From assembly GCA_016704445.1 (NCBI GenBank), contig JADJAE010000015.1, positions 1 to 64,000 on the forward strand: a DNA stretch of 64,000 nt. Reading direction: 5' to 3'. This DNA comes from Deltaproteobacteria bacterium. Lineage in GTDB: Bacteria; Myxococcota_A; Polyangia; Polyangiales; Ga0077539. Under the pieces are notes generated by a model that made no database searches, was not told where the DNA came from, and saw only the letters and a list, made by a program, of their open reading frames with translations. Shown here piece after piece: positions 48,501 through 58,085 of this stretch. Within the stretch, counting starts at the first letter, position 1; each line of letters opens with the position of its first letter. Made by a program: the position numbers and the translations under genes.

Positions 48501-48649
48501 AGCGCGCGGAGATGCTGGGCGACCGGCGCGCGGCGATGGCGGCGTGGCGGCGCGCGGTGGCCAACGCGCACGAGGCCGGCGACGCGTCCCTGGAGCAGGA
48601 GTACGACGAGCGCCTGCGACGGCTGGGCCGAAGCGACGCCTACGCCTGA
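45575..48649 (+). CDS. Ser/Thr protein kinase with zinc ribbons, AAA-like ATPase and TPR
   Basis: A 1024-residue cytoplasmic protein. It starts with a zinc ribbon (CQQCATRCAEEAKYCASCG), then a Hanks-type kinase (GAGGMGRVYRA, LAVKVI, HRDIKPEN, DFGLAKI, GTPDFMAPEQ). A second ribbon follows (CHACTAVLLPGLKFCGECG), then an AAA/adenylate-cyclase-associated ATPase-like region with Walker A-like GDEGSGRNRLL, and about 300 residues of TPR-like helices. The Walker A lacks the usual GK(S/T): Arg-Asn stand in place of Lys-Thr. GTG at 45575 begins at the first ribbon. It probably integrates protein-protein signals to phosphorylate unknown targets. Confidence 0.88.
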   Translation: MLTCQQCATRCAEEAKYCASCGFPIGALRNGSGDPLIGRKLGAGYIILEAVGAGGMGRVYRAEQAALGKTLAVKVIHPHLAGDEASVARFYAEARACSRLNHPNSVSVLDFGRTEDGLLFIVMEFLRGIDLARLVWESGSLSPARAVEIIRQVLAALAEAHAAEIIHRDIKPENILVESLRTGDDFVKVVDFGLAKIRSDPSPGVTLDGHVCGTPDFMAPEQGRGLGADPRSDLYATAVVLYHILTGRLPFEAGEPLTVMRMHVSDPPPDPRDFNPDLPAALVEVILRGMEKEPDDRYQTAVEFAKALQQSLERPTPVPPEPPSLQVRCHACTAVLLPGLKFCGECGARVRPPAEAPREQASAQKQVRVSVRPPPELPVLGELPFLGRDAELSMVELAHARAASGLMVSLRIMGDEGSGRNRLLRTVADAAQRSGERVVRVGPDAAWAGVPYSAAGRCMRELLGVGADTDPMTWVAQHSTALDPVVRVGLQEVFSPEGVPTLDAQARSEAAVRAMLHALREAAARTRGRPVFVAFEQVHRMDAATVRLLAGLHSRAVQVPVFLVMTHGPRFDAPWARGEVVNLRGLDAGTVVAILQSVRSRLPVDVSLDLPRGEVMPLHLEQLIRWNLEGGGEAPKVMVDLIALRSERLPSPERRTLQALAVLGEATPDILGSISNVPWDEALRAELESRGWVTVEGHAGREVVRWAHPFLREVVEATTPAPLRSEMHRARHAQGGDDLPLEVQALHAQHGEESFQSLLLLDRVGDCALARGDDYAGAFALRRGLEIARRELTRGEVDDPEQAIAIFARKLGDALVRTGELSEAEGVLREGLGVTKRGAPERLRIEGVLGRVLFARGRRAEGLRIVDTAVSVAERAGARAVAAELLELRAELETIERAHLDAAKALEAAEVLVREGWRGAPTEPQRRHHADLLLRLARSRRLAGVDDRQALEEARSIAASLGHRVVVAQCEAEAAERAEMLGDRRAAMAAWRRAVANAHEAGDASLEQEYDERLRRLGRSDAYA

Positions 48650-48680
48650 TCGGCGGGTGCCTCCGCGGCGAGGAAGAGCC

Positions 48681-50597
48681 TTAGCGCGCCGCCAGCTCGG
48701 TGCGGCGGTGCAGCACCGCGCCGCCCGCCAGCAGCACCCGGTCGACAGCCCCGCCGGTCGAGTGCGCCGCCAGCATCACCCAGGCCCGCGGCAATCCCCG
48801 CACCAGCACCTCGCGCCCCGCCCCGCCGCCCTCCCGGCGCACCAGCTCGATCGCGTCGTGCTGCTGCACCACCCGGAGCCGCGCGCTCGGGTCGAGGCGC
48901 CGACGCTCGCCGTCCACCTCCAGCGCGGGGTCGAGCTCGCGGTCGGCCGGCAGCGTCACCACGCGGCGCCATGTTCCGCCGCCGTCGAGCGAGAGCATCG
49001 CCCGATCGCTGGTCGTCAGCATCACCGTGCGCCCGGAGGTCACCAGCCGCGAGACCTCGCCGCGCAGCACCAGGCGCCAGCGCACGCCCCCGTCGTCGGT
49101 CGCCACCACCCAGCCGTCGCGCTGCACGAAGACCCCGCGGCGCCGGTCGACGAAGGTGCCCCAGAGCAGCGAGCGCCCGCGCGCCGACGGGACCAGGCCC
49201 CAGCGGGCGCCGCCGTCCTGCGTCCACCAGAGCCCGCCGTCGAGCCGCCACGCCGTGTCGCGGCCGACGAAGCCTCCGGTCCCCCGGCCCGGCACCGCGT
49301 CGGCGCGCGAGGCGTCGAGGTGCGTCGACATCGCCCGCCACACGCCCCCGAGGTCGCGGCTCACGTAGAGCCCGCACGCCGGCCCGAAGGCCACCACGCG
49401 GCGGTCGTCCACCCGGCGCAGCCGGTCGCACCGGGCCGGGGCGCTGATCTCCCGCTGCATCGGCCGGTCGCGCCTCCACGGGGCGTCGTGGTCGGGCAGC
49501 AGCAGCCGACGGGGAGAGACGCACGCCAGCTCGCCCGTCGGCGCCGTCATGCAGCGCGGCGCGTCGGTGACCGCGGCGAGGCCCGGGTCGTCGTCCCTCG
49601 CCCTCGCGTCGCGCACGGCGACGCTGTCGTAGCGCGAAGGCTGCCAGCTACGCCCCTGGTCGAAGCTCCACCAGCCCGGGACGGGCGCCCGCCCCGCCTC
49701 GATGCCGCCGCGCCAGCGCACGCAGCGCACCACCGCCCCTTCGGCCTCCAGGCCCAGCGCCCCCAGGCGAAACGGCCGCCAGGTCGAACCTCGGTCCTCG
49801 CTGCGGAAATAGAAGGAGTCGCGGTCCATCTGCGCCCGGGCGATGAGCGTGTCGCCGCAGGCGTCGACCTCCCGGGCGGTCGCCCCCGGCAGCGCGCGGG
49901 GACCCTCCCACTCGCCCCCATCGGTGGAGGTCCAGAGCTGCGTCGGGGTCGCCACGAAGAGCCCCCGCACCCGGTCGTGGAAGGCCCGCGCCGCCGCGCC
50001 CGCGCCCCGCGCCTCGGGCGGCAGCGGGCGCTCGGCCCAGCGTACGCCCGCGTCGCGCGACACGTACACCCGCGGCGCGCTCGGCCGCTCGGCGCTACCC
50101 TGCGCGATCAGCACCAGCGAGCGGTCGGCCATGAGCTCGCCCAGCGCGGGCTCGTCGAGCGGGTGCTCGCCCCCGAGCGCGGCGCGCCAGGTCGCCCCCT
50201 CGTCGTCGCTCACGCAGAGCTCCCGCCGGGTGACCGCCACCAGCGCGTCGCGCCGCGCGCCCGCGGCCAGCACGTCTTCCAGCACCGGCCCGGGGCGGAA
50301 GCCCACGAGGTTCCATCCGGGCCCGACCGCGGGCGCGGCGTCGCCGGCGCAGCGCCCCTCCGAGGCCTCGTCCGCCCCGGCCGGGGCGACCGCGCGACGG
50401 GTCAACGTCCCCCGCCCTGCGCAGCGAGCCCCCTCGCCCGCGCCCGCGCCCTCGCTGCCGCCGGGGCTGCGACCCCCGAGCCCGGCGTCACCGACGACCT
50501 CCGCGGGCCGATCACACGCGCCGAGCAGCAGCGCGAGCGCCGCCGTCGCGGCGACCGCCCTCCGCTCCAGACCCTCAGCGCGACCGATGGTGAACAC
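48681..50597 (-). CDS. Beta-propeller (BNR/sortilin-like) lipoprotein
   Basis: A 638-residue lipoprotein. The GTG start at 50597 gives a signal peptide with lipobox LLGAC. After a Gly/Ala-rich linker there are at least eight Asp-box/BNR-like repeats (SDDEGATW, SRDAGVRW, SEDRGSTW, DQGRSW, SRDLGGVW, TQDGGARW, TDDGGVRW, SLDGGGTW), about 50-60 residues apart, as in HCF136/sortilin-type propellers. It probably acts as an assembly or binding scaffold outside the cell membrane. It is followed by two PPIase genes in the same orientation upstream. Confidence 0.75.
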   Translation of the reverse strand: MFTIGRAEGLERRAVAATAALALLLGACDRPAEVVGDAGLGGRSPGGSEGAGAGEGARCAGRGTLTRRAVAPAGADEASEGRCAGDAAPAVGPGWNLVGFRPGPVLEDVLAAGARRDALVAVTRRELCVSDDEGATWRAALGGEHPLDEPALGELMADRSLVLIAQGSAERPSAPRVYVSRDAGVRWAERPLPPEARGAGAAARAFHDRVRGLFVATPTQLWTSTDGGEWEGPRALPGATAREVDACGDTLIARAQMDRDSFYFRSEDRGSTWRPFRLGALGLEAEGAVVRCVRWRGGIEAGRAPVPGWWSFDQGRSWQPSRYDSVAVRDARARDDDPGLAAVTDAPRCMTAPTGELACVSPRRLLLPDHDAPWRRDRPMQREISAPARCDRLRRVDDRRVVAFGPACGLYVSRDLGGVWRAMSTHLDASRADAVPGRGTGGFVGRDTAWRLDGGLWWTQDGGARWGLVPSARGRSLLWGTFVDRRRGVFVQRDGWVVATDDGGVRWRLVLRGEVSRLVTSGRTVMLTTSDRAMLSLDGGGTWRRVVTLPADRELDPALEVDGERRRLDPSARLRVVQQHDAIELVRREGGGAGREVLVRGLPRAWVMLAAHSTGGAVDRVLLAGGAVLHRRTELAAR

Positions 50598-50647
50598 TTC
50601 CCCTGGGCCCCGGTGTGACGCCCTCCCCCGTCGGGCGCAAGCCCTCG

Positions 50648-51663
50648 TCAGCGCGACGGGGCCGCGGCCGCAGCGCGGGTGGCGTCGAGGCGGTCGTCGA
50701 TGCTCACCGTACGGCGCAGCTCGCGGAGGTAGATTCCCCGCTGGCGCAGCATCTCCCGGTTGACCAGGGCGGCGTAGAGCCGGTCGCGCACCGAGGCGAA
50801 GGGGGGCGGCTCGACCGCGCGCCGCGACACCAGCCGCAGGACGTGCCAGCCCGCGGGCCCCTGCACCGGCTCGCTCACCCCGCCCGCCGCCAGCGCCGTG
50901 ATCGCCCGGTCGAGCTCCTCGGGCAGCGAGCCCGGCTGGATCTCCCCCAGCACGCCGCCGCTCTCCCGGGAGGCCGTGTCGTCCGACAACTGCCGCGCCA
51001 GGTTGCCGAAGTCCTCGCCCCCGCGCGCCGCCGGGCGACCTCCAGCGCCCGCACCCTGGCCGCGGCCACCTGGTCGGGCGTCGCGTCTTCGGCCACGCCG
51101 ATGAGCACGTGGGCGATGGTCGGAACCGTCTGGTCCGCCGCCTCGCGCACCGCGCGCCGGTAGGCCTGCTGGAGGTCGGCATCGGTGATGTTGATGCGCC
51201 CCCGCACGCGCGCCTGGAGCACCCGCAGCTGGAGCACCTCGCTCTCCATGTAGCTCCGGTACTCCGTGCGCGACACGCCCTCCTGCAGGAGCGCCGCGTA
51301 GATCTGCTCCGGCGTGGCGCCCCGCTCGGTGGCCATGCGCCCGATGAACTCGTCGACGTCGTCCTCGCTCACGGTGAGGTGCGCCCTCGTCGCCGCCCGT
51401 CGGATGAGCTGGTCGTCGAGCATCCGGTCGAGGGCCGTGCGAAGCACCTCCGCCCTCCGCGCCGCGAGCTGCGGGGCCGCGAGCCCCGCGGGGATCTCCG
51501 CCAGGAAGGGCCGCGCCCGCCGCTCGAGCTCCGACAGGAAGATCGCGTCGTCGTCGACCACGCACACCACCCGCTCGATGATCTCCTCGGCCCACGCCCC
51601 GGCGCTCGCCAGGGAGAGCGCGACGCCCACCATCCACCCGAGGCTCTTCGCCGATCGCTTCAT
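50648..51663 (-). CDS. SurA-like peptidyl-prolyl isomerase, one frameshift
   Basis: Periplasmic chaperone/isomerase of about 338 residues. A signal peptide (ALSLASAGAWA) precedes a SurA_N-like domain (EIIERVVCVVDDDAIFLSELERRA, LDRMLDDQLIRRAA), then one parvulin domain: AHVLIGV, GEDFGNLARQLSDD, SGGVLGEIQPG, EPVQGPAGWHVLRLV. The frame breaks near 51020 in a G run, exactly between the first and second parvulin blocks. Unlike E. coli SurA it has only one parvulin domain. ATG at 51663. It lies next to another PPIase, 11 bp away. Confidence 0.82.
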
Positions 51664-51674
51664 CGTCCGCTCCC

Positions 51675-52771
51675 TCACCGCGGCACCGCCGGCATCGGCA
51701 CGCCCGGACCGCCCATCAATGCAGGCGGCGCCACGACGCCGCCCTCCGCCGCCCTCGGCTGCGCGTCGACCCGCACCCGCCCGAGGGCCGCCTCGTCGAT
51801 GCTCACCGCGGTGCTCCCTCGGAGCCTCGCGAGCAGCGCCGTCACGGCCGCCTCCTGGGCGGCGTTGAGCTTCTCGTTGACCAGCCGCCGACGGATGCGC
51901 TGCTGCTCGTCGTCGACGGTGCGGTGCAGCGCGTCGCGCCGCGCCGTCAGCCGGATCACATGGAAGCCCGGCCCGTGGTCGACGCCCCCGTGCGCGCTCT
52001 CCACCACCCGGTTGAGGATCTGCCCGTTGCGCTCGATGGAGAACGCCGCCTCGGCGACCTCTGGCGGCACCGTCGGATTGCCCGCGCGGGGGAAGAACGC
52101 CAGGTCGCCATCGCGCGACTGCGACGGGACATCCACCGAGCGCGCCCTCGCCTGGGCGCGGAAGTACGCGTCGTCGGCCTCGTGGGCCCGCACGTCGGCC
52201 AGCACCCGCTCGGCGTCGGCGCGGGTGCGGAGCACGATCTGGCTCGCCCGCACCTCGGCGTCGGTGTCGTACTCGGCGCGGTGCGCGTCGTAGTAGGCCC
52301 GCACCTCGGCGTCGGTCACCGTCGGCGTGGGCACCGCGTCGCGGGTGGACTGCTCGAGCCGCCTCGCGAGCTGGATGATCACCGCGCGGCGCACCTCGGG
52401 CTCGCGGTCGAGGCCCCGGTGCTGGGCCTCGGCGGCGAGGAGCTCGGCGTCGACCCAGGACTGCAAGAGCGCGCGGCGCTGCTCGGGGGCGTTGAAGCGG
52501 GCGCGGAGGTAGGGGTTCTGGGAGTTCACCCGGCGGGTAAAGTCGCAGAGGGTGAGGGACTGGTCGCCCACGCGGGCCACCACAAGATCGCGCTGCGAGG
52601 GCTCGAGGATGGCGCAGGGATCGACGCGCCGCCCGGCGCCCCCGTCGGCGGCCGCGACCGCGGCGTCGGCGCGCGGGGCGGCGTCGCGTTGGATGCCCCG
52701 CCAGCCGGGGGCTTCGGGCAACCCGCCGTGACGAACATCAGACCCATGAGCGAAGCCACGACTGCACGCAT
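51675..52771 (-). CDS. PpiC-type peptidyl-prolyl isomerase lipoprotein, one frameshift
   Basis: ATG at 52771 starts a lipoprotein signal (MRAVVASLMGLMFVTAGC). The frame changes near 52685 in the Ala/Pro-rich linker, and the body continues as about 330 residues: SurA_N-like part (VVARVGDQSLTLCDFTRRVN, LLQSWVDAELLAAEAQHRG), then a parvulin domain (RASQIVLRTRADAERVL, RDGDLAFFPRAG, GPGFHVIRLTARRD). It pairs with the SurA-like gene 11 bp downstream; together they form an outer-membrane protein folding unit. Confidence 0.8.
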
Positions 52772-52853
52772 TCTCGGCGTCGCAGGGGCTACCACGTCGC
52801 GCGCTCCCCGGGCAATCCGCGCCGGGCGCTGGTAGAGCTCATGGCCCCTGCGC

Positions 52854-53203
52854 GTGACCGCCCCGAAGCCCTCCCCCCACTGGACCGTCTACCTCCTGCG
52901 CTGCGCCGACGGGTCGCTCTACGCGGGCATCACCCGCTGCCCTCGCCGAGCGGGTGGCGGCGCACAACGCCGGGCGGCGGCGCGAAGTACACCCGGGCGA
53001 GGCTGCCGGTGGAGGTGGCGTGGTCGCGAGGGAGGCAGCCCCGACCGACGCGCGGCGGCTGGAGTACGCCCCTGAAGCAGCTCTCCCGGGCGGAGAAGCT
53101 GCGGCTCGTGGGCGGCGACGAGGCGCTCTGGCGGAGGGTGCGGCGAGACACGCTGGGCGGAGGGGTGACGCGGTTGCGTCGCGCGGGCGGTCGGTGCAAT
53201 TAG
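52854..53203 (+). pseudogene. GIY-YIG nuclease (UPF0213-like) with several frameshifts
   Basis: Pieces of a short GIY-YIG endonuclease are spread over different frames: HWTVYLLRCADGSLYAGIT (52881 onward) with the family motif, then RVAAHNAG, GAKYTRARLPVEVAWSR, DARRLEY and LKQLSRAEKLRLVGGDE. The order and spacing match an intact protein near 110 residues. At least three single-base slips are needed. Given frameshifts in neighbouring genes, this may be sequencing error rather than decay. It lies just upstream of the ABC-F gene. Confidence 0.7.
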
Positions 53204-53212
53204 CGCCCCCCG

Positions 53213-54813
<1,601 letters not shown>

Positions 54814-54817
<4 letters not shown>

Positions 54818-55926
54818 CCCTTCGCGGCGGCAGAGTCGGGGAGCGTGACGTAGAAGCGGCTCCCCTGTCCGAGCTCGCTCTCCGCCCAGACCTTCCCGCC
54901 GTGGGCGTCGACGATGCTGCGGACGATGTAGAGCCCCAAGCCGACGCCCCTCCGGTCGTTCTCGCTGACCTGCCAGAAGCGCTTGAAGATGTTCTCCAGC
55001 ATGTCGCCGGGGATGCCCGGGCCGGTGTCGGAGACGCAGAACAGCAGGCCCCCCTCGGCGCGCTCGACGCGGACCCGCACGCTGCCGCCCGAGGGCGTGA
55101 ACTTGATCGCGTTCGCGATCAGGTTGGCGAGCACCTGGACCATCCGGTCGTGGTCGAAATCGGCCGCCAGGGGGCGCTCGGCCAGCTCCATCTCCAGGTC
55201 GAGGCCCTTCGCCGACGCGGAGGACCTGTACATCTCCACCATCTCGGCGACGAGCGCGGCCGCGTCGCCCCCGACCCGCGTCACGGCGAGCCGGCCGGAG
55301 TCGATGCTCGCGACGTCGAGCAGGTCTCCGATGAGCCGGTTCATGCGGGCGGCGTAGCGCTGGATGCGCTCGGTCTCCCCGCGGGTCGCCTTCCCCCCGT
55401 CGCCCCCGGGCGCGCGCTTCGAGAGCAGCGCCGAGCTCATGACGATCGCGCCCAGGAGGTTGCGCAGGTCGTGGCTGACGATGCCCAGGAAGTCGTCGCG
55501 GTTGGAGAGCGCGTCGTCGGAGCGAACGCGCTCGGTCAGCAGGTGCCGGTCGGTCTTCTCCCGCTCCATGGGCAGCAGCGGCGACAGGGCGCGGGCGCTC
55601 TCCTCGCGCTCCTGGCGCAGGGCCTCGTCCGCGGCGGCCCGCTCGACCCTGAGGACCTCGTCTTCGAGCGCCCGCTCCTCGACCACCGTGGTCGTCGTTG
55701 CGGTGACGGGTGCCGCGGCCTGCTCGATGTGTTGATCCTCCTTGGCGCGCGCCGTGGCGAGGACGGCGTCCGCGCTCACCCTCGCGCGGTCGATGACTTC
55801 GTCGGCGTCCTCCTCGATGGCCGTCTGCTGCCTGGCCAGCTCGCGGTCGGTCTTGGCCCGCTCGGTGCGCAGGCTCTCGTCGGTCTGGACGCGCTCCGGC
55901 TTCGTCTTCTTTCCTTCGACAGCCAT
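54814..55926 (-). CDS. Soluble sensor histidine kinase
   Basis: A 370-residue histidine kinase without a membrane segment or a recognised sensor domain. The N-terminal 125 residues are highly charged and helical, probably a coiled coil. HisKA follows with GIVSHDLRNLLGAI (His in the H-box), then HATPase with NLIANAIKFTP (N-box), VSDTGPGIP (G1) and GVGLGLYIVRSIVDAHGG (G2). ATG at 55926 (MAVEGKKTKPE) fits a coding start after a C-rich leader. It is 67 bp downstream of uspA on the same strand. The response regulator partner is not adjacent. Confidence 0.85.
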
Positions 55927-55993
55927 CCCCCCAAGGCTATCACGCGCCCGGGGGGAGGCCCTGCTGTCCCCCCCTGCCGAGCGGGTGCGTGCG

Positions 55994-56539
55994 CTACGGG
56001 CGCGGGGGGTCGGGGATGAGCGTAGGCTCCATCCCGGAGAAGTCGCGCGGAGCGGCGATGAGCACCGGGCAGCGGGCGGCCTCGACGATCTTCTGCGCCA
56101 CCGACCCGAAGGCCAGGCGGCTGACCGCGCTGTGCCCGTGGGTGCCCACCACGATGAGCTCCACGTCGTAGTCGAGCGCGAGCTGGAAGACGTTCTGCAC
56201 CACTTCGCCGATGCGGACGTGCAGCTTGAACTCCAGCGGTCGCTCGCCCACGCGCGAAGCCACGAACTCCTCCAGCTTCTTCGTGGCCTCCTCGAGCCTG
56301 GCGATGTGCCGCTCGGTGACCGCGGCGCGCCCCGACGTGCTGGTGTCCGGAACCACATGGGCGATCTGCAGCGGCGCGTGGCGGTGCGCCTCCGCGAAGC
56401 GCATCGCCAGCGTGAGGGCGTTGTGACCGGTCTCGTCGAACTGCACGCACACCAGGATCGGGTACGCCCCGGGCGCGTGCCGGGGCCAGTCCGGGCGGTT
56501 GATGCGGGGGAGATCGAGCGGGTCCATGTCGTTGCTCAT
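55994..56539 (-). CDS. UspA-family universal stress protein
   Basis: A 181-residue cytosolic protein with one Usp domain. The ATP-binding signature G-2x-G-9x-G(S/T) is visible as VGTHGHSAVSRLAFGSVAQKI, here shown to its last residues in order. The domain opens with PILVCVQFDETGHNALTLAM. ATG at 56539 has GGAGG eight bases upstream. It could act with the histidine kinase that follows on the same strand, but that is inferred only from position. Confidence 0.85.
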   Translation of the reverse strand: MSNDMDPLDLPRINRPDWPRHAPGAYPILVCVQFDETGHNALTLAMRFAEAHRHAPLQIAHVVPDTSTSGRAAVTERHIARLEEATKKLEEFVASRVGERPLEFKLHVRIGEVVQNVFQLALDYDVELIVVGTHGHSAVSRLAFGSVAQKIVEAARCPVLIAAPRDFSGMEPTLIPDPPRP

Positions 56540-56619
56540 AGCTGTGCCTCCTGCAGTTTCTTCTGTTTCATTGCAAGCGTTCTCCCCGTCGGCGGGCTCA
56601 CGTCGCCGCCAGCGCGGCG

Positions 56620-57810
56620 TCAACCGATGATCATGTTCTCGTGCACCAGGTCGCCCCGGGCGAAGCGGTCGAGGGACCAGCGCGCGAAGAGATCGCTGGT
56701 CTCGCCGGTGTCGACGTGCTCCGCGAGCAGCCGCCCCATCACCGGCGCCATCATGAACCCGTGGCCCATGAAGCCGCACGCCAGCGTGAGGTTCGACGGG
56801 TCGGGCACCCTCCCGACGATGGGTCCGCCGTCGGGCGTGAGGTCGTAGCAGCCCGCCCACTGGCGCAGCACCCGCACCCCCGCCATCGTCGGGACCGCCC
56901 CCACCAGCGCCCTCGCGTAGGTCGTCAGGAAGCGCCGCGAGCTCTGCTGGTTGATCCCCTCGGGCACCGGGTCGACGGCCACGCCACCGACGATCTCCCC
57001 TCGCATCGACTGCGAGAAATACAGCCCGTCGGTGAGGTCCGCCACCAGCGGCCCGAGCCACGGCTTCAGCGGCTCGGTCGCGCAGATCTCGTGACGGTGC
57101 GGCTTGTTGGGCAGCGCGACCCCGAGCAGCTCCGCCACCTTCGGGCTCCACGCCCCGGCGCAGATCACCACCTCGTTACACTCCTCGGTAAACGCGTCGC
57201 CCGCCGGGAGCACCTCGTCGCTCGCGTCGAGGGGCGAGAGCCTCGTCGGGCGCAGCCTCACCCCGGTGATGCGGCCGTTGCGCGTCTCGAAGCCCACCAC
57301 CTCGGTGAAGGGCTTGATGGTCACGCCGAGGTCCGTCGCGGCGCGCGCGTAGCCCCACACGAAGGGCCACGGAAACACCACCCCGTCGCCCGGGTTGAAG
57401 CTCGCCGCGCGCACCCCCTCGGTCGCCAGCTCGGGGACGATCTTCCGCATCTCCGCGGCGTCGACCATGCGCGTAGGCAGGCCGCAGCGGTTCTGGAGCG
57501 CGACGTTCTCCTCGAGTTCCCGGGCGCGCGCGGCGGTGCGCGTCAGGAAGAGGTAGCCCCCCTGGCGAAACCACACGTTGATCTTCATCTCCGTCGCGAA
57601 ATCACGGCAGATGGCGATGCTCTCTCGCATCAGCCGGATGTTGATCTCGCTGGAGAACTGCGCCCGCACCCCGCCGCCGTTGCGTCCGCTGGCGCCGCCG
57701 CAGAGGTAGGTCCGGTCGACCACCAGCACGTCCCTCACGCCCCGCTTCGCCAGGTTGTAGGCCGTGGCGAGCCCGAGGATGCCCGCCCCGATCACCACCA
57801 CCCTCGCCAT
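56620..57810 (-). CDS. FAD-dependent amino-acid oxidoreductase, beta subunit (DAO family)
   Basis: A 396-residue flavoprotein of the DAO/SoxB family. The N-terminal Rossmann motif VVVIGAGILGLATAYNLAKRG binds FAD, GASGRNGGGVRAQ is the conserved second block, and the C-terminal CGFMGHGFMMAPVMG contacts the flavin. Length matches sarcosine-oxidase beta, HcnC and proline dehydrogenase beta. ATG at 57810 shares one base with the upstream stop (TGATG). It is the last gene of a three-gene operon and probably the catalytic amine-oxidising subunit. The exact substrate is unknown. Confidence 0.85.
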   Translation of the reverse strand: MARVVVIGAGILGLATAYNLAKRGVRDVLVVDRTYLCGGASGRNGGGVRAQFSSEINIRLMRESIAICRDFATEMKINVWFRQGGYLFLTRTAARARELEENVALQNRCGLPTRMVDAAEMRKIVPELATEGVRAASFNPGDGVVFPWPFVWGYARAATDLGVTIKPFTEVVGFETRNGRITGVRLRPTRLSPLDASDEVLPAGDAFTEECNEVVICAGAWSPKVAELLGVALPNKPHRHEICATEPLKPWLGPLVADLTDGLYFSQSMRGEIVGGVAVDPVPEGINQQSSRRFLTTYARALVGAVPTMAGVRVLRQWAGCYDLTPDGGPIVGRVPDPSNLTLACGFMGHGFMMAPVMGRLLAEHVDTGETSDLFARWSLDRFARGDLVHENMIIG

Positions 57811-58085
57811 CAGCCCTCCTCCGCGTCGCCCAGCGACGCGAGCACCCCGAGGGCCACCGGGTGCAACGGAGGACGCGGCGTGATGGGCAGCTCCGGGGCC
57901 CTGCCCGTCGCCTTCGCCAGGATGCGGGCGCAGGCCACCACGCACTGCTTGCCCTGGCACCACCCGGTGCCGAAGCCCGTGTAGCGCTTCACCGACTCGA
58001 TGTCCCGGTGGCCCGCCTCCAGCGCCTCCATCACCTCGTCGAGGGTGACGTCCTCGCAGCGGCACAGCATCGCCTTCGCGGTCAT
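57810..58085 (-). CDS. BFD-like [2Fe-2S] protein
   Basis: A 91-residue protein with four Cys ligands of the BFD type: C8 and C10 in LCRCEDVT, C43 and C48 in TGWCQGKQC. A further Cys52 follows. It would carry electrons between the two flavin subunits. ATG at 58085 overlaps the upstream stop (ATGA) and its own stop overlaps the downstream start (TGATG), so all three genes are tightly coupled. Confidence 0.88.
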   Translation of the reverse strand: MTAKAMLCRCEDVTLDEVMEALEAGHRDIESVKRYTGFGTGWCQGKQCVVACARILAKATGRAPELPITPRPPLHPVALGVLASLGDAEEG

